Below are positions 50,204-59,509 of a stretch of 64,000 nucleotides of DNA, piece by piece; the first letter of the stretch is position 1; each line of letters starts with the position of its first letter. Origin of the DNA: Triops longicaudatus (lineage: Eukaryota > Arthropoda > Branchiopoda > Notostraca > Triopsidae). A program made the translations under genes and the position numbers. The notes under the pieces are model-generated. The model was not told where the DNA came from. It worked only from the letters and a program-made list of their open reading frames with translations, and searched no databases. Location of the stretch: contig JAGQDJ010000165.1 in the NCBI GenBank assembly GCA_022885665.1, forward strand, positions 54,586 through 118,585. The letters run 5' to 3'.

Positions 50204-51337
50204 CTAAAATTGCTGAGCAAATTGGTTAGGAAAGTTGTTGAACTGGGCTTGAGGTTGTTGTTGAAAAGGGAATTGTTGCGGAAGAGGAGGAGCGGAGACG
50301 GCTGGAGCGTCGAAGCTGAAACCGAAGCCAGGGTTACGAGCAGACACTCCATTGTTGGGGTTGAAATTGTTATTGAAGGTCTGGGGGACTTGTTGGGGGT
50401 TGGCCGGGAAAGAGTTGAAATTTCCAACGGGGGCGTTTTGGGGTACAAAGTTGTTTTGTTGGGGCAGGGGCTGAGGGAAGAATTGTTGTTGAGGCAATTG
50501 CTGCGGGACAAAAGTGTTTTGAGGCTGTTGGAACTGCTGCCGTTGAATATGTTGAGAGAACTGCTGAGGCTCGAAGGTGTTTTGGGGCTGCGGTTGGAAT
50601 TGTTGCGGTTGAGGCTGGAATTGCTGAGGCTGAGGCTGGAACTGTTGAGGCTGAGGTTGGGGCTGGAACCGTTGTCGAGTAGCCACTGGAGCAATCGGTT
50701 GAGGAGCCACTGGACGAGGAGCCGGTAGTTCGGGGACCGGTTCGGGCAAATGGTCGCCACTTGCGCTGAATCCTGTTTTGCAAGGAAAGAAATTGAAGTT
50801 GAAAAACCACTACTATTCGTACTTCTTTGGAAGTCGTTCATTTCGATACATGCTTAATGTTTTTTGGGGGGTGAAAAATATGTTAAAGAATGAAACTTAC
50901 CAGTACCATTACCAGCAGTGTATTCGACTACTTTGAGTTCGCCGATGTCATCCAAATAGCCGTATTTGCCCTTTACGTTTCCTTTCTTGTCACGTGTTTC
51001 AACTTTGAAAGTACCATCACCAGCTTCGTAACTGTAAACATTTCAAATTAATCTCAATTACGTGCATTGATTCAGAAAAATGGAAATGCACTGCAAATGT
51101 TCTAGTTGCTGATGCATACAAGCGTATACAATTATAATTACCCGTATGTATAAGAACCGTCATCGTTAACTTTGCTGATTTGCTTCAGAATAGGAACAGG
51201 GGTGCTACTTGTTTCAGTTGATTTCTGGGTTTCGGCTGCAACAAGTGCCAAAAAGGCTACACACACGACCTGGAAAGGAAACGTATTAGAATTCGAGAAA
51301 TAACGGTTAAAGCGGAGCTTACAGCTTTAGTAAACAT
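50204..51337 (-). CDS. Cuticle protein with RR chitin-binding domain and Gln/Pro-rich tail
   Basis: Structural protein that binds chitin in the cuticle. The four minus-strand exons are 51323-51337, 51142-51269, 50901-51031 and 50204-50772, 280 residues in all with matching phases 0, 2, 1. Residues 1-17 are a signal peptide (MFTKAVVCVAFLALVAA), split after five codons by an intron, the usual layout of arthropod cuticle genes. Residues about 44-99 are an RR (chitin_bind_4) domain: YTYGYEAGDGTFKVE, then GKYGYLDD, VVEYTAGNG and GFSASGDHLP. Residues 100-280 are low-complexity Gln/Pro/Asn/Phe, including tandem FQPQPQQ units. It resembles RR-1-like proteins more than RR-2, but the subclass is not certain. 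Confidence 0.92.
50590..50665 (-). repeat. 21-bp tandem repeat encoding FQPQPQQ heptads
   Basis: Within the cuticle gene tail. Near-identical 21-bp units encode FQPQPQQ about three to four times in a row, next to a related QQ/NTF-rich stretch. It is likely to vary in copy number by slippage. Confidence 0.75.
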
Positions 51338-51440
51338 TTCTCGCGTTTAAGTAAGGATTTTCAGCTTATGGACGAAATCCAAAGACGTTGCTAGGATGAC
51401 CGCTGGATGTTGGATGATTCCATGACCGAGGATTCGCTTC

Positions 51441-51448
51441 GTTTTATA
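51441..51448 (-). promoter_or_regulatory. TATA box of the cuticle gene
   Basis: TATAAAAC on the minus strand, about 105 bases upstream of the ATG at 51337, implying a start site near 51412-51418 and a short leader. Confidence 0.65.
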
Positions 51449-51762
51449 CTGCTCTTTGGAGCTTACAGTATAATAGGTGAATTCAAGTTTGCCATGGCTT
51501 GCGGAAATTGGGTTGTGGCTTGAGCATCCAAAACCTGCGAGTGACCTCTAAAAAAGTCAACTTCCTAGTTTAGTACTGGTTCTAAGGACAAACTGATGCA
51601 TGCACGGGTTTGGATGGGTACATGCATTGTGTGTGTCAAGAGCAGGGTGTGGTCTACTTCCGAGTTTTTCTCACGGTTGTCTTTGAAGTTACTTCTTTCC
51701 TTTAGATAATTCTCCTATTTGATAAGCTTAGGTAAGGTTTTTCTTTCTTTTCAATATTTCTA

Positions 51763-51826
51763 TTATTACCTGATGGCAAGTGTAATATAATCTGTTATTA
51801 CCTAATGGTAAGTGTAATTAAGCCTG
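51763..51826. repeat. Tandem duplication of a 32-bp unit
   Basis: Two adjacent copies, 51763-51794 and 51795-51826. Both begin TTATTACCT and share AAGTGTAAT, with a few substitutions. Not coding. Confidence 0.8.
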
Positions 51827-53805
51827 TAGACGCTGTTTATTTTCATGAATTAAGTTAAGCTAACAAATATAAATGTTTTGAGTAGATTTATAGGTAGACG
51901 GGTTTTCTTAATGGACTTCAGATTTCTTACCTTAACAGGAATGTGGCTAAAGTTATTTTAAAATTAGGTTTATCCCACTGAAATTTTGCCACAAATTTCT
52001 TAAGTAATTTTACCTAAACATCCATACGTAATATTAATTCATAAGCGGTATAGAAACCGGACAGAACGCGCTATATAAAGACCGTAACGATTCTTTTGAC
52101 AGAAATCGAGTTTAGAGTTTCTGATAATCACTGATCAAACAAATTTGCACACAAATTACACAAATTAAGCATGTAATACTGTAGCAGATTTTTCGACAGT
52201 TTGATTTGTATTGTTACTTGTACTTAAAATTAGACTAGCTATGGTGTTCTTACATTTAATTTACTACAATTTGCTTTGATTTACTCAGTAACACATGTTA
52301 AGATGTCAGTGGAAACACAACTTAAAGGCATGCACATTCGGTGCAAAGTTTAATGCAAATCTTTACTCAAACTTGACTAGTGCAATTAATTGCATTACTG
52401 ATGTGCACTAAAGATAAGGCGTTGCGTGTGCAAGCTAAAACTGAAGCGTAAGCTTAAAAGTTTTTAAATTGAAACTACTATGCTCTAATTGAATTTTAAA
52501 TCATAGTGTCACGTTTTTTTACATACTATGCGCTGTATTTGGACTGGATGTGCAACTAATTGCAGAATTCTTTGAGAAGTTTTGAAGGAATCATGAGTAT
52601 TTAGAGCATAACCGTTCTTTCACGTAAATCCGGATAATAGGGTTAATAATCAAAACATGGAAAGAATATTGAACGCATGTGTTCTGGAAGTGCTATGACG
52701 AGACAGTTCGAGTGGCAGGTTTTATTAAAATAATTACTTTAATAATTCCATATTACCCAAAATAAGCATCCCATACGTCCCAGGGAAATGAAATGCACTT
52801 GTATGTCGGAATCTGTTTTATGAATTATTACCACGTCGTCACATGGTGCGTTCATAATTGAGTAAGCTAACAACTATGGAATGAAAGCGCAAAATGAAAT
52901 GCTTTTTGATGTCGTTTGATGTCGATTTTGATGACAACTAGAAGGCTTTTTATTAAACGCTAAAAACAACGCCACGTGAAATGCAACGGATCTTTACTAG
53001 GCAGACAATTTACCGTAGTTTACACAGACATTTCCTGGCTTATAGAGACTTACAGAACAATACACTCGAGCTCTTTCTATGCCAGTAATAAAGTTTCTGA
53101 GTAATGTATTAGTCTCTAATATATTAGTCCTCTAATGCCTTAGGCTTGTCTAATTGTAGTGTACTTCGAGAATTCTGACAAATATTGATGAACACTGGCA
53201 AAACTGAAGCTAACAAAAACTAAAATTAGTTGTACAAGTGGTAGTAGTTAAGCCTGTCATTTTTCTGTTGAGACTTCAGTGGAGAAGACTAACGTGACGA
53301 TCGCATATATCAAAGACTTACATTGTAAAAATACAAAAGCCATAAGAAAGGCCAGACGAGCCATAAGTTCTGTGGAAATTGTAGCACGGGCCCTCAAAGT
53401 GCACGAGAACTAAACTGCGGGACAGTTGCGGTCGTATTACCCGAGAACATTCCCGAACATCTGTAGTGTTGTTAGTATGATGCAACGCAGTGTGTAAATA
53501 GCGTACTGCAAAACGTTCTGCTCTAAAAGTCATCAGACCCAATTTTCATATTATATTTATTGACGTCAAACAAAGTAAAAAATTTAAAAGCAACCTACTT
53601 AAGGCTTTTCCGTGGAAACGTTGCAGTAGGGAAGTTCTTTTTCTTCACACGAAGTACACTGAGGTACACGTCAACAGGGCAAAATGTTCATGGTTTGATT
53701 ATTCGTTAATTAAACATTTTACACCTTGGGTCAATAATGCTTCCGTAGCCCGCATCAATTCGAAATTGCACGCCACGCAAACCGACCACTGTTTTTTTCA
53801 TGATG

Positions 53806-53814
53806 TATATATAA
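53806..53814 (+). promoter_or_regulatory. TATA box of the serine protease homologue
   Basis: TATATATAA about 60 bases before the ATG at 53873, giving an expected start site near 53838 and a leader of about 35 bases. Confidence 0.6.
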
Positions 53815-53872
53815 GCACACGCTTTTTAACAAGGGCAGATAACAGTGCGAAAAGTGCTATGTAACAGAAGCC

Positions 53873-56039
53873 ATGTTTTCACAAGTTATCTTCACGGGTT
53901 TCCTATTATTTTTCGACATCTCACAAGTATGTTGTCGTTTTTAATTCATTGCATAATTAAGGCTTCTTTATTTTATTTAAACCAGCGCGAGCGTTTGCTC
54001 TTTGCTGACATTTTGGTCGAAAAATCTTAATCAAGTAGTACAAAAGAATTGGTGAACTTTTTACAAAAGGGGTGTGTTGGGGGGCCAATCGCTGTTGAGA
54101 CTTTTTCATGCCGGCTAACTTCGATAACTTCGGTTCAAAATTCATTGTTAACATGCAGGATACTCTAACACAACGTAATACTTAATACGCGAATTGAAAA
54201 GTGAATCGCGTTCCATCACATTTTATAAGTTTATCTAACGCTTATGCAGCAAGTTAGTAGTGCAATGCGGTGTAATCAAATTTTGCCCTATGCACTGTAC
54301 GAAATCTAGTATTTATTGCATCTGTAATATTTACTGTAAATCACTTGCAAACTTCTCACGGGTAAACAACAAACTTAACGAAAAAATTGAATCAGTCCGA
54401 TTTTGCTTGTTGTTTTTAAAACGGTTAAGCTCGACAGTTCCATGGATCCTTTTCTTGATATTTATCGAATATATCTAAAGTTATATAAAATAATATAATA
54501 CACAAGAATGTCATGAAGATGAACGAGTTTACAACTAAACATAAGACGTCTAAGATGTCATCTTTTTTTATCGAGTAAAGTTAACGTTATACTATGTTAG
54601 AAGTGGCTTTTTATTTCTAGGGATCAGGCTTGAGCTATACTCGTTGCCCCTCTGGTCTCATCTGTTTCTTTCTCTTATAAGAAGTGGCCTTTTTGTGGAA
54701 TGAAAATAAAACAAATTCGAAAGTATTTTTCAGGCAACTGCGAGAGTTTCTTCCTTGGAGGAGCCCAGCTTAAGACAATGCAGCTGCGGTGTAAAGACAA
54801 CAGTAGGTACTCAGCATAGAAAGACAAGTGAAGAAACTGAAATCTTCGAAACTGAACATTGTTTTAGAGCCGAATCGTGGGCGGTACTTTCGCAACGTCA
54901 AATGAATTTCCTTGGCAAATTGCTTTGACTGAATACAATGTGCCTTACTGCGGAGCCAGCCTACTCGACCCCAACTGGGCCATTACAGCTGCAAAATGTG
55001 TTTTCAATAAAACGAGTATTAAGCTTGTTATGGGATTTACAGACTTCAATAACCTTAGCAACACTTTTGTAAGTTTTAATTTCTCTGAGAGCAATTGATA
55101 TGAAAAACAAAACCTAATAAGTTTCCTTATAGACTACGACTCCTGCCGCTGTCAAAGTGCACCCCGGTTACATGCCAGCAGGTAAAATTCATATCGTATT
55201 GAAGGTAACATGCCATTAAGTAGTAATTAAATTATGGCAATAGCCTCTAGTGTAAACGACAGTATAGCGTTAATACGTTTGGCCTCACCTGCGCCTCTTA
55301 GCCCCTCCATTAGACCGATATGCTTACCCTACAAATATCCCATCGCGGATTTTGCAGGACAAAACGTCACAGTTACAGGTATTTCCTCCAGTTCTCTTTT
55401 AGTAATTAAAATACATTTATATTTCTCTAATAATCAATCCTCTACAAAATTGTTCTTTTACTATGAAAGGACAATTTAGTTAACTTGGACAAAGTGACAG
55501 AAAGTTAGAAGTAATAATTCGATTTCAGGATGGGGCGGAACGGCAAAGAATGGAATGGTGCCTTCTTCTAAGCTCAAAAAAGCGACGATGACAGTCTTGC
55601 CCAAATCGAAGTGTACCACACGGCCGTTCTTATGGCATCCTTATTTCATTACGGACAAATTGATATGCTTGTTCCTCCAAGGGCAAGATACTTGTAATGT
55701 AAATTGGGTTTACTAGATTTCACTTTTCATTTGAAAAAAAAAGAAAGGTCCAGGTTTATGTAACTTTTCCAAGTAACTAAAATACTATGGTGAAGGGCGA
55801 TGATGGGGGTCCAGTCAACTGGTTAGATACGACGTCCTCGAGAACATACCTTATCGGTATTCGTACCTATGGTTACCGTTGTGCCCTAAGAAGATACCCG
55901 AGTGTTTACATTTCAATTAAAGACTATCTGGAATGGATTAGAGCTACAACCGGTAAAGTTAATATCTCATGTAATTGTTCAAATAATCTATTCATATTTT
56001 TTAACTCTGAATTTAGGTCAATCGTTCTGTAATGTCTAA
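53873..56039 (+). CDS. Secreted serine protease homologue, catalytic triad substituted
   Basis: Trypsin-fold (S1) protein that should be catalytically dead. Such homologues act as cofactors or decoys in arthropod proteolytic cascades (family knowledge). Exons: 53873-53926, 54734-54802, 54868-55068, 55133-55181, 55244-55378, 55529-55698, 55796-55952, 56017-56039, 285 residues. Residues 1-17 are a signal peptide. A short propeptide carries CSCG (residues 34-37), whose cysteine can pair with RPICLP. The cleavage-type site is R43-IVGG. His57 of chymotrypsin is Lys84 (TAAKC), Asp102 is Ser131 (NDSIALI) and Ser195 is Asp229 (GDDGGP). Asp189 of the S1 pocket is kept (Asp223), as are the C42-C58, C168-C182 and C191-C220 pairs. 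Splice phases agree throughout, and most introns are about 62-65 bp. The first exon and the acceptor at 55795 are inferred. No clip domain is seen. Confidence 0.88.
53927..54733 (+). other. First intron of the serine protease homologue
   Basis: Runs 807 bp from gtatgt to tttcag and holds no recognised feature. Short open frames at 54260 and on the minus strand at 53957 have no domain. Confidence 0.7.
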
Positions 56040-57235
56040 GATCGGAAACACTAACTCTTTGCCTGTTTCACACGTTATGTATAAGACACAATTGTAGTCA
56101 AGTTATTATTATCGCATACAAACGCAAGTATTCGCAATTTTTTTTCGTAATTATTGACTAGTTACTTTCAGCGCAAGTCAAGAATAAGCTTTCTTTTTTT
56201 GGCCATGTCAGCTTTCCTTCATACAAGTATTTCTTACGATTGAAAAAGCCTCTGAAGCGTATTGGTGAACGGATAATAGAGTAAGACCCCCAATTGTCGC
56301 CCTCGTAAGCGATCATTGCATATTCAAAGGAGAAGGTTCCATATTTTCCACCGAAATGCTGCAAAATGCCGGCCCGATCATCGCTTTATCATAATCCTCA
56401 ATGTACTTGCTTATATGTTTAATCGTTTTTCTATATTTGAATTTATTCGGGGAGAGGTCAAAACCGCCGATTAGACAAATTCGCACCAAAAAGCGCCACT
56501 CCTTACAAATTATTTCGAAGTGCAAAAACTAAAATCGTTTATTCAAACGTGCACAATCCATATCAACTCACATCAACCTTCAAAACAACGGTTTAGACAT
56601 GCTAACTAAATTAAATTAGATCTCTTCCATTCTCTGACGGCGTAAATAACCTTCCAGGGTTTTAATCGCATGCTAAGAGAACTTTTATTGTTGCCTACAT
56701 GCCTAAGGTAGAACGCCTTTTAGATCGCCGTTCAGTGGCGACGATCAGCCCAAGTCTGGTATAACTTCGAGAACTTTTAGTAACTCACAGAAACAGTTCA
56801 GTTAGACAAGTTTGGATGTAAACGATTCGTTGCAAAACAAATACTAAAAATTGCTTAAGATCTAAGTAAATTGGAAAGTTATTTGTAGTTAAAATGCCTT
56901 TGAAACTCACCATGTTGGTTTAAGACGCACACCCCAAAACTTTGACCGCGCACAGCTTAAAACAACTGAAAAAAAGAGCACGCTTTTTCTAATGTTACAG
57001 TTTCGTGCCATCCGAAGTATAATTACAAAGTTTCGCAAAAGACGACGCCTTCTGTCACGAGATCAGGCGAACGGGCGGCTTTCAGATCAGAGCGTCAACT
57101 GGGGGCTTTGCTCTACAGTTAGGAAATTAGTAGCGACGGAAAGTTTTCGTAATTTTTCCATATTTATTCATCACATTTTCAAAGCTCCTTAACGTCGACG
57201 TGAAGGTGTTGCAAAAAATGTACCTTATTGTTAAA
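56040..57235. other. Intergenic stretch with an unexplained minus-strand frame pair
   Basis: Minus-strand frames at 56313-56525 (70 codons) and 56158-56364 (68 codons) overlap in two phases and read like one sequence broken by a frame shift. No family recognised. No clear polyadenylation signal for the protease homologue was found. The rest holds nothing recognised. Confidence 0.4.
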
Positions 57236-57237
57236 TA

Positions 57238-58108
57238 CAGTGGTACCCCGTTAAACGAACGTATTGTTAAGCGAACAAATTGTACAACGAACTCACGCGA
57301 GCGAAAAAATGACTCGCACAAAAATTTTTCCTCTTGCAACGAATCGCTTAGGGTGAGCAAAAATTTTACAATTTTAGCAGCTACGTTTCTCTGTCTACAT
57401 GTATTCGTTGTAGAAGACAACTTGGCTTCCTTCACGCCAATCAGTTACTGAAAAATAGCCTGCTTGCGTATTCCTGGTTGATTACAATACCTAGTTTCAG
57501 TTTTTTTTTCCGGTTATGTGTGGTGCTAAGATGGCACCAGAGAAGTCTTGTATTAAGAACAGAAAGAGATTTTTCTGACGAAGAAGTGGATGAGCACATT
57601 GATTCCCCTATGCCTACTGCAGCCGTAAAAGAATTATTTACGCAATGGGAAGAAATTCAAGCCCAAGCAAAAAATGTGACGTATATAATTCAAGTTGAAG
57701 CGAAGAGTTACTCAGACATATTCAACGACAATGTCGTGTACTTCTGCTGAACCATATTAAGGAAGAGACAAAAGCAAACCACGTTATGTGGGTTTTTCCA
57801 GCCATTGCAGTCCAAGAAAACCAAGACAGATATCACAGGGACAAGAAAATCGAAGGTTCATGTAATCTAGAGCGTTCTTAAGACAGTGATTGAACAAAAC
57901 GCATTGAAATACATACTTTGAAAGCTAATATATTTGTAGTATTTTTCCGATTTTTTTAATTCAACTTATCTGGTTTTGGTTCGGATCAAGAACGGATTAA
58001 AATTATTTTTCGTTGAATCTTATTAGAAATAGCATTTCTTATAACGAGTGCTTTGTACAATGAACACCGTGCAGGAACGGATTAGGTTCGTTAAACGGGG
58101 TGCCATTG
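57238..58108 (+). mobile_element. Degenerate Tigger/pogo-type DNA transposon remnant
   Basis: The left end starts CAGTGGTACCCCGTTAA and the right end, read inverted, CAATGGCACCCCGTTTAA. The terminal 23 bases match at 20 positions. Both ends are flanked by TA, the Tc1/mariner-superfamily target. The 871-bp length is far below an autonomous Tigger (about 2-3 kb), so it is internally deleted. It contains a broken transposase C-terminus and a probable start region (ATGGCACCAGAGAAG at 57531). Confidence 0.75.
57550..57842 (+). pseudogene. Tigger/Jerky-type transposase C-terminal fragment, broken
   Basis: The reading frame gives RDFSDEEVDEHIDSPMP and VKELFTQWEEIQAQ, then FNDNVVYFC, a stop codon, and ILRKRQKQTTLCGFFQPLQ in the same frame. 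This order (SWEEIQ, then F..NV..F..ILK.RQKQ.SL..F) matches the end of Tigger/Jerky transposases (family recollection, no search run). The DDE catalytic core is missing, so the copy cannot be active. Confidence 0.65.
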
Positions 58109-58110
58109 TA

Positions 58111-58922
58111 AGTAGCTTAAGATTCAAGAACGACTGACGAATGACGACTGGAAATATTAACAATAGTGTTTGATAATTGTGTTAGGTTCGTTTAGGGCTC
58201 TCCATACTTTGACATATTATTGTCTTCCACTTTCTTGGCATAATTATTCCTGTCATCGTAAAAATTATTACTCACGTCCCTATCTTGACTAGATAATTTC
58301 ATCTATTTCCGTGTCTAATAAAAATTTACATAACGCCTTCTGCATATAAAACTGTTCACGACTAGGTTTTGACCCGAACCCCAATATTTCATACAAGGGA
58401 ACTGGAATGTTCTTCAATATTTTTCCATTAAATTAAACATTCCTCTAACAGATAAAGCTTGTGCATTCTTTGACTGGATTATAGCGCTCTTCTGATTCGC
58501 CAAATTTTCTACAATTGGGTCGTCTTTTAGGTTAAGCCTCTGTAGCCATACTCCTGTTTTACCACGACCACACCTTATCCGTGTTAACGCTACTATTATT
58601 TTGCATGTCTTAAGTCTCCACCTGTGTATGTTGAAGTTGTGTGTTTGATACGATAGTGGTGAAATAAAGGTGGCAAAATTTAGATGCACGACAATTTTCC
58701 TAACCGCTCGGAATTTGCCGTTTTTTGTAAATCATGCTAAAAAGATGCTCCGGAAACTGTCTGTGAAAGGTACTGCTATTCACAGAGCGACAGTTTTCCT
58801 TTACGTTTCATTGCACTAGTGTGTAACATAAAGTTACGCGATAGGTCCCTTACAGTGTTTTGCCTTCTACAGGCATGCGGTAAAACTTTCCAAGCTGGTC
58901 TAACTCGCTGAACCTAATCTTT
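58111..58922. other. Short intergenic stretch
   Basis: Between the transposon remnant and the Kazal gene stop codon. Should contain the Kazal 3' UTR on the minus strand, but no AATAAA was found in the right orientation. Nothing else recognised. Confidence 0.5.
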
Positions 58923-59431
58923 TTAGACGCATTCGCCCTGGTGCACTAGTCGTAAATCTACACATTTCGCATAGTAATATTAGCATAAAGGCAAAAATAA
59001 ATTCTTGAAACTAAGCAATTACCTGGATTACACTTCGCTTGACAATTAAGGTCGCAAGAATTTCCGTAAGTTTTGCCATCTGAGCCGCAAACAGGTTCGT
59101 AAACTGTTATGCACAAACAGGATTCGCAAGGAAGTTTGCTCTGTTGCTTACAATGACCCTTGTGAACCAGTATTAAACCTATAAGCCATAGTTAAGCACA
59201 TTAACAAAATATAATGGTTAAAACAGGAACTTAATTACCAGGTTTACAAAGTTTTTCGCATTCCAGGTCACCCTCGTTGCCATAAGTTTCGCCATCAGAT
59301 CCACATACAGGACTGTAAAGTGCAATGCTATGACAGGAATCTCCACAGATTAAAGTAGTTATGCTGCCTACGTTACTTAACAAAATTGCAGTTAAGACGA
59401 TGCAGAAAGTGGCGAAAGCAAAGCAATTCAT
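58923..59431 (-). CDS. Secreted two-domain Kazal-type protease inhibitor
   Basis: Minus-strand exons 59239-59431, 59023-59178, 58923-58957 give 127 residues. Introns are phase 1, each inside a Kazal domain just after CKPG or CNPG. A signal peptide (about 23 residues, MNCFAFATF start) is followed by domain 1 (SPVCGSDGETYGN, closing with LVHKGHC) and domain 2 (EPVCGSDGKTYGN, closing with LVHQGEC just before the stop). Domain 2 has the six Kazal cysteines plus an extra pair (PC and AKC). Domain 1 keeps the extra pair but has Ser and Gly in place of C2 and C4. The residue at P1 (two after C2) is Thr in domain 2 and Ala in domain 1. The open frame extends upstream of this ATG, but the TATA box at 59502-59509 and the signal peptide favour 59431. 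The last exon is inferred from phase and the LVHxGxC motif. Confidence 0.88.
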
Positions 59432-59501
59432 GTCTAATTGCTTGGGTTCAGACGTAGTAAATATCTGCGCGGAACTGATGCTCGCAGAGACCAGAGCTGT
59501 C

Positions 59502-59509
59502 TTTTTATA
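59502..59509 (-). promoter_or_regulatory. TATA box of the Kazal inhibitor gene
   Basis: TATAAAAA on the minus strand about 70 bases upstream of the chosen ATG. It also shows that the longer upstream open frame is not the coding start. Confidence 0.65.

Larger units (their letters stand above)
51338..53805. other. Divergent intergenic region
   Basis: Lies between the cuticle gene and the protease homologue, which are transcribed away from each other. AT-rich. Apart from the TATA boxes and a 32-bp tandem duplication at 51763-51826, nothing is recognised. Short open frames here have no domain. Confidence 0.65.

Noticed and set aside
50210..50728. 172-codon plus-strand frame, Leu/Arg/Glu-rich
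   Set aside because: Antisense shadow of the Gln/Pro repeat of the cuticle gene, whose exons and phases are well supported.
57127..57435. 102-codon minus-strand frame across the transposon left end
   Set aside because: It straddles the transposon boundary and reads antisense through the terminal repeat, so it cannot be a conserved gene.
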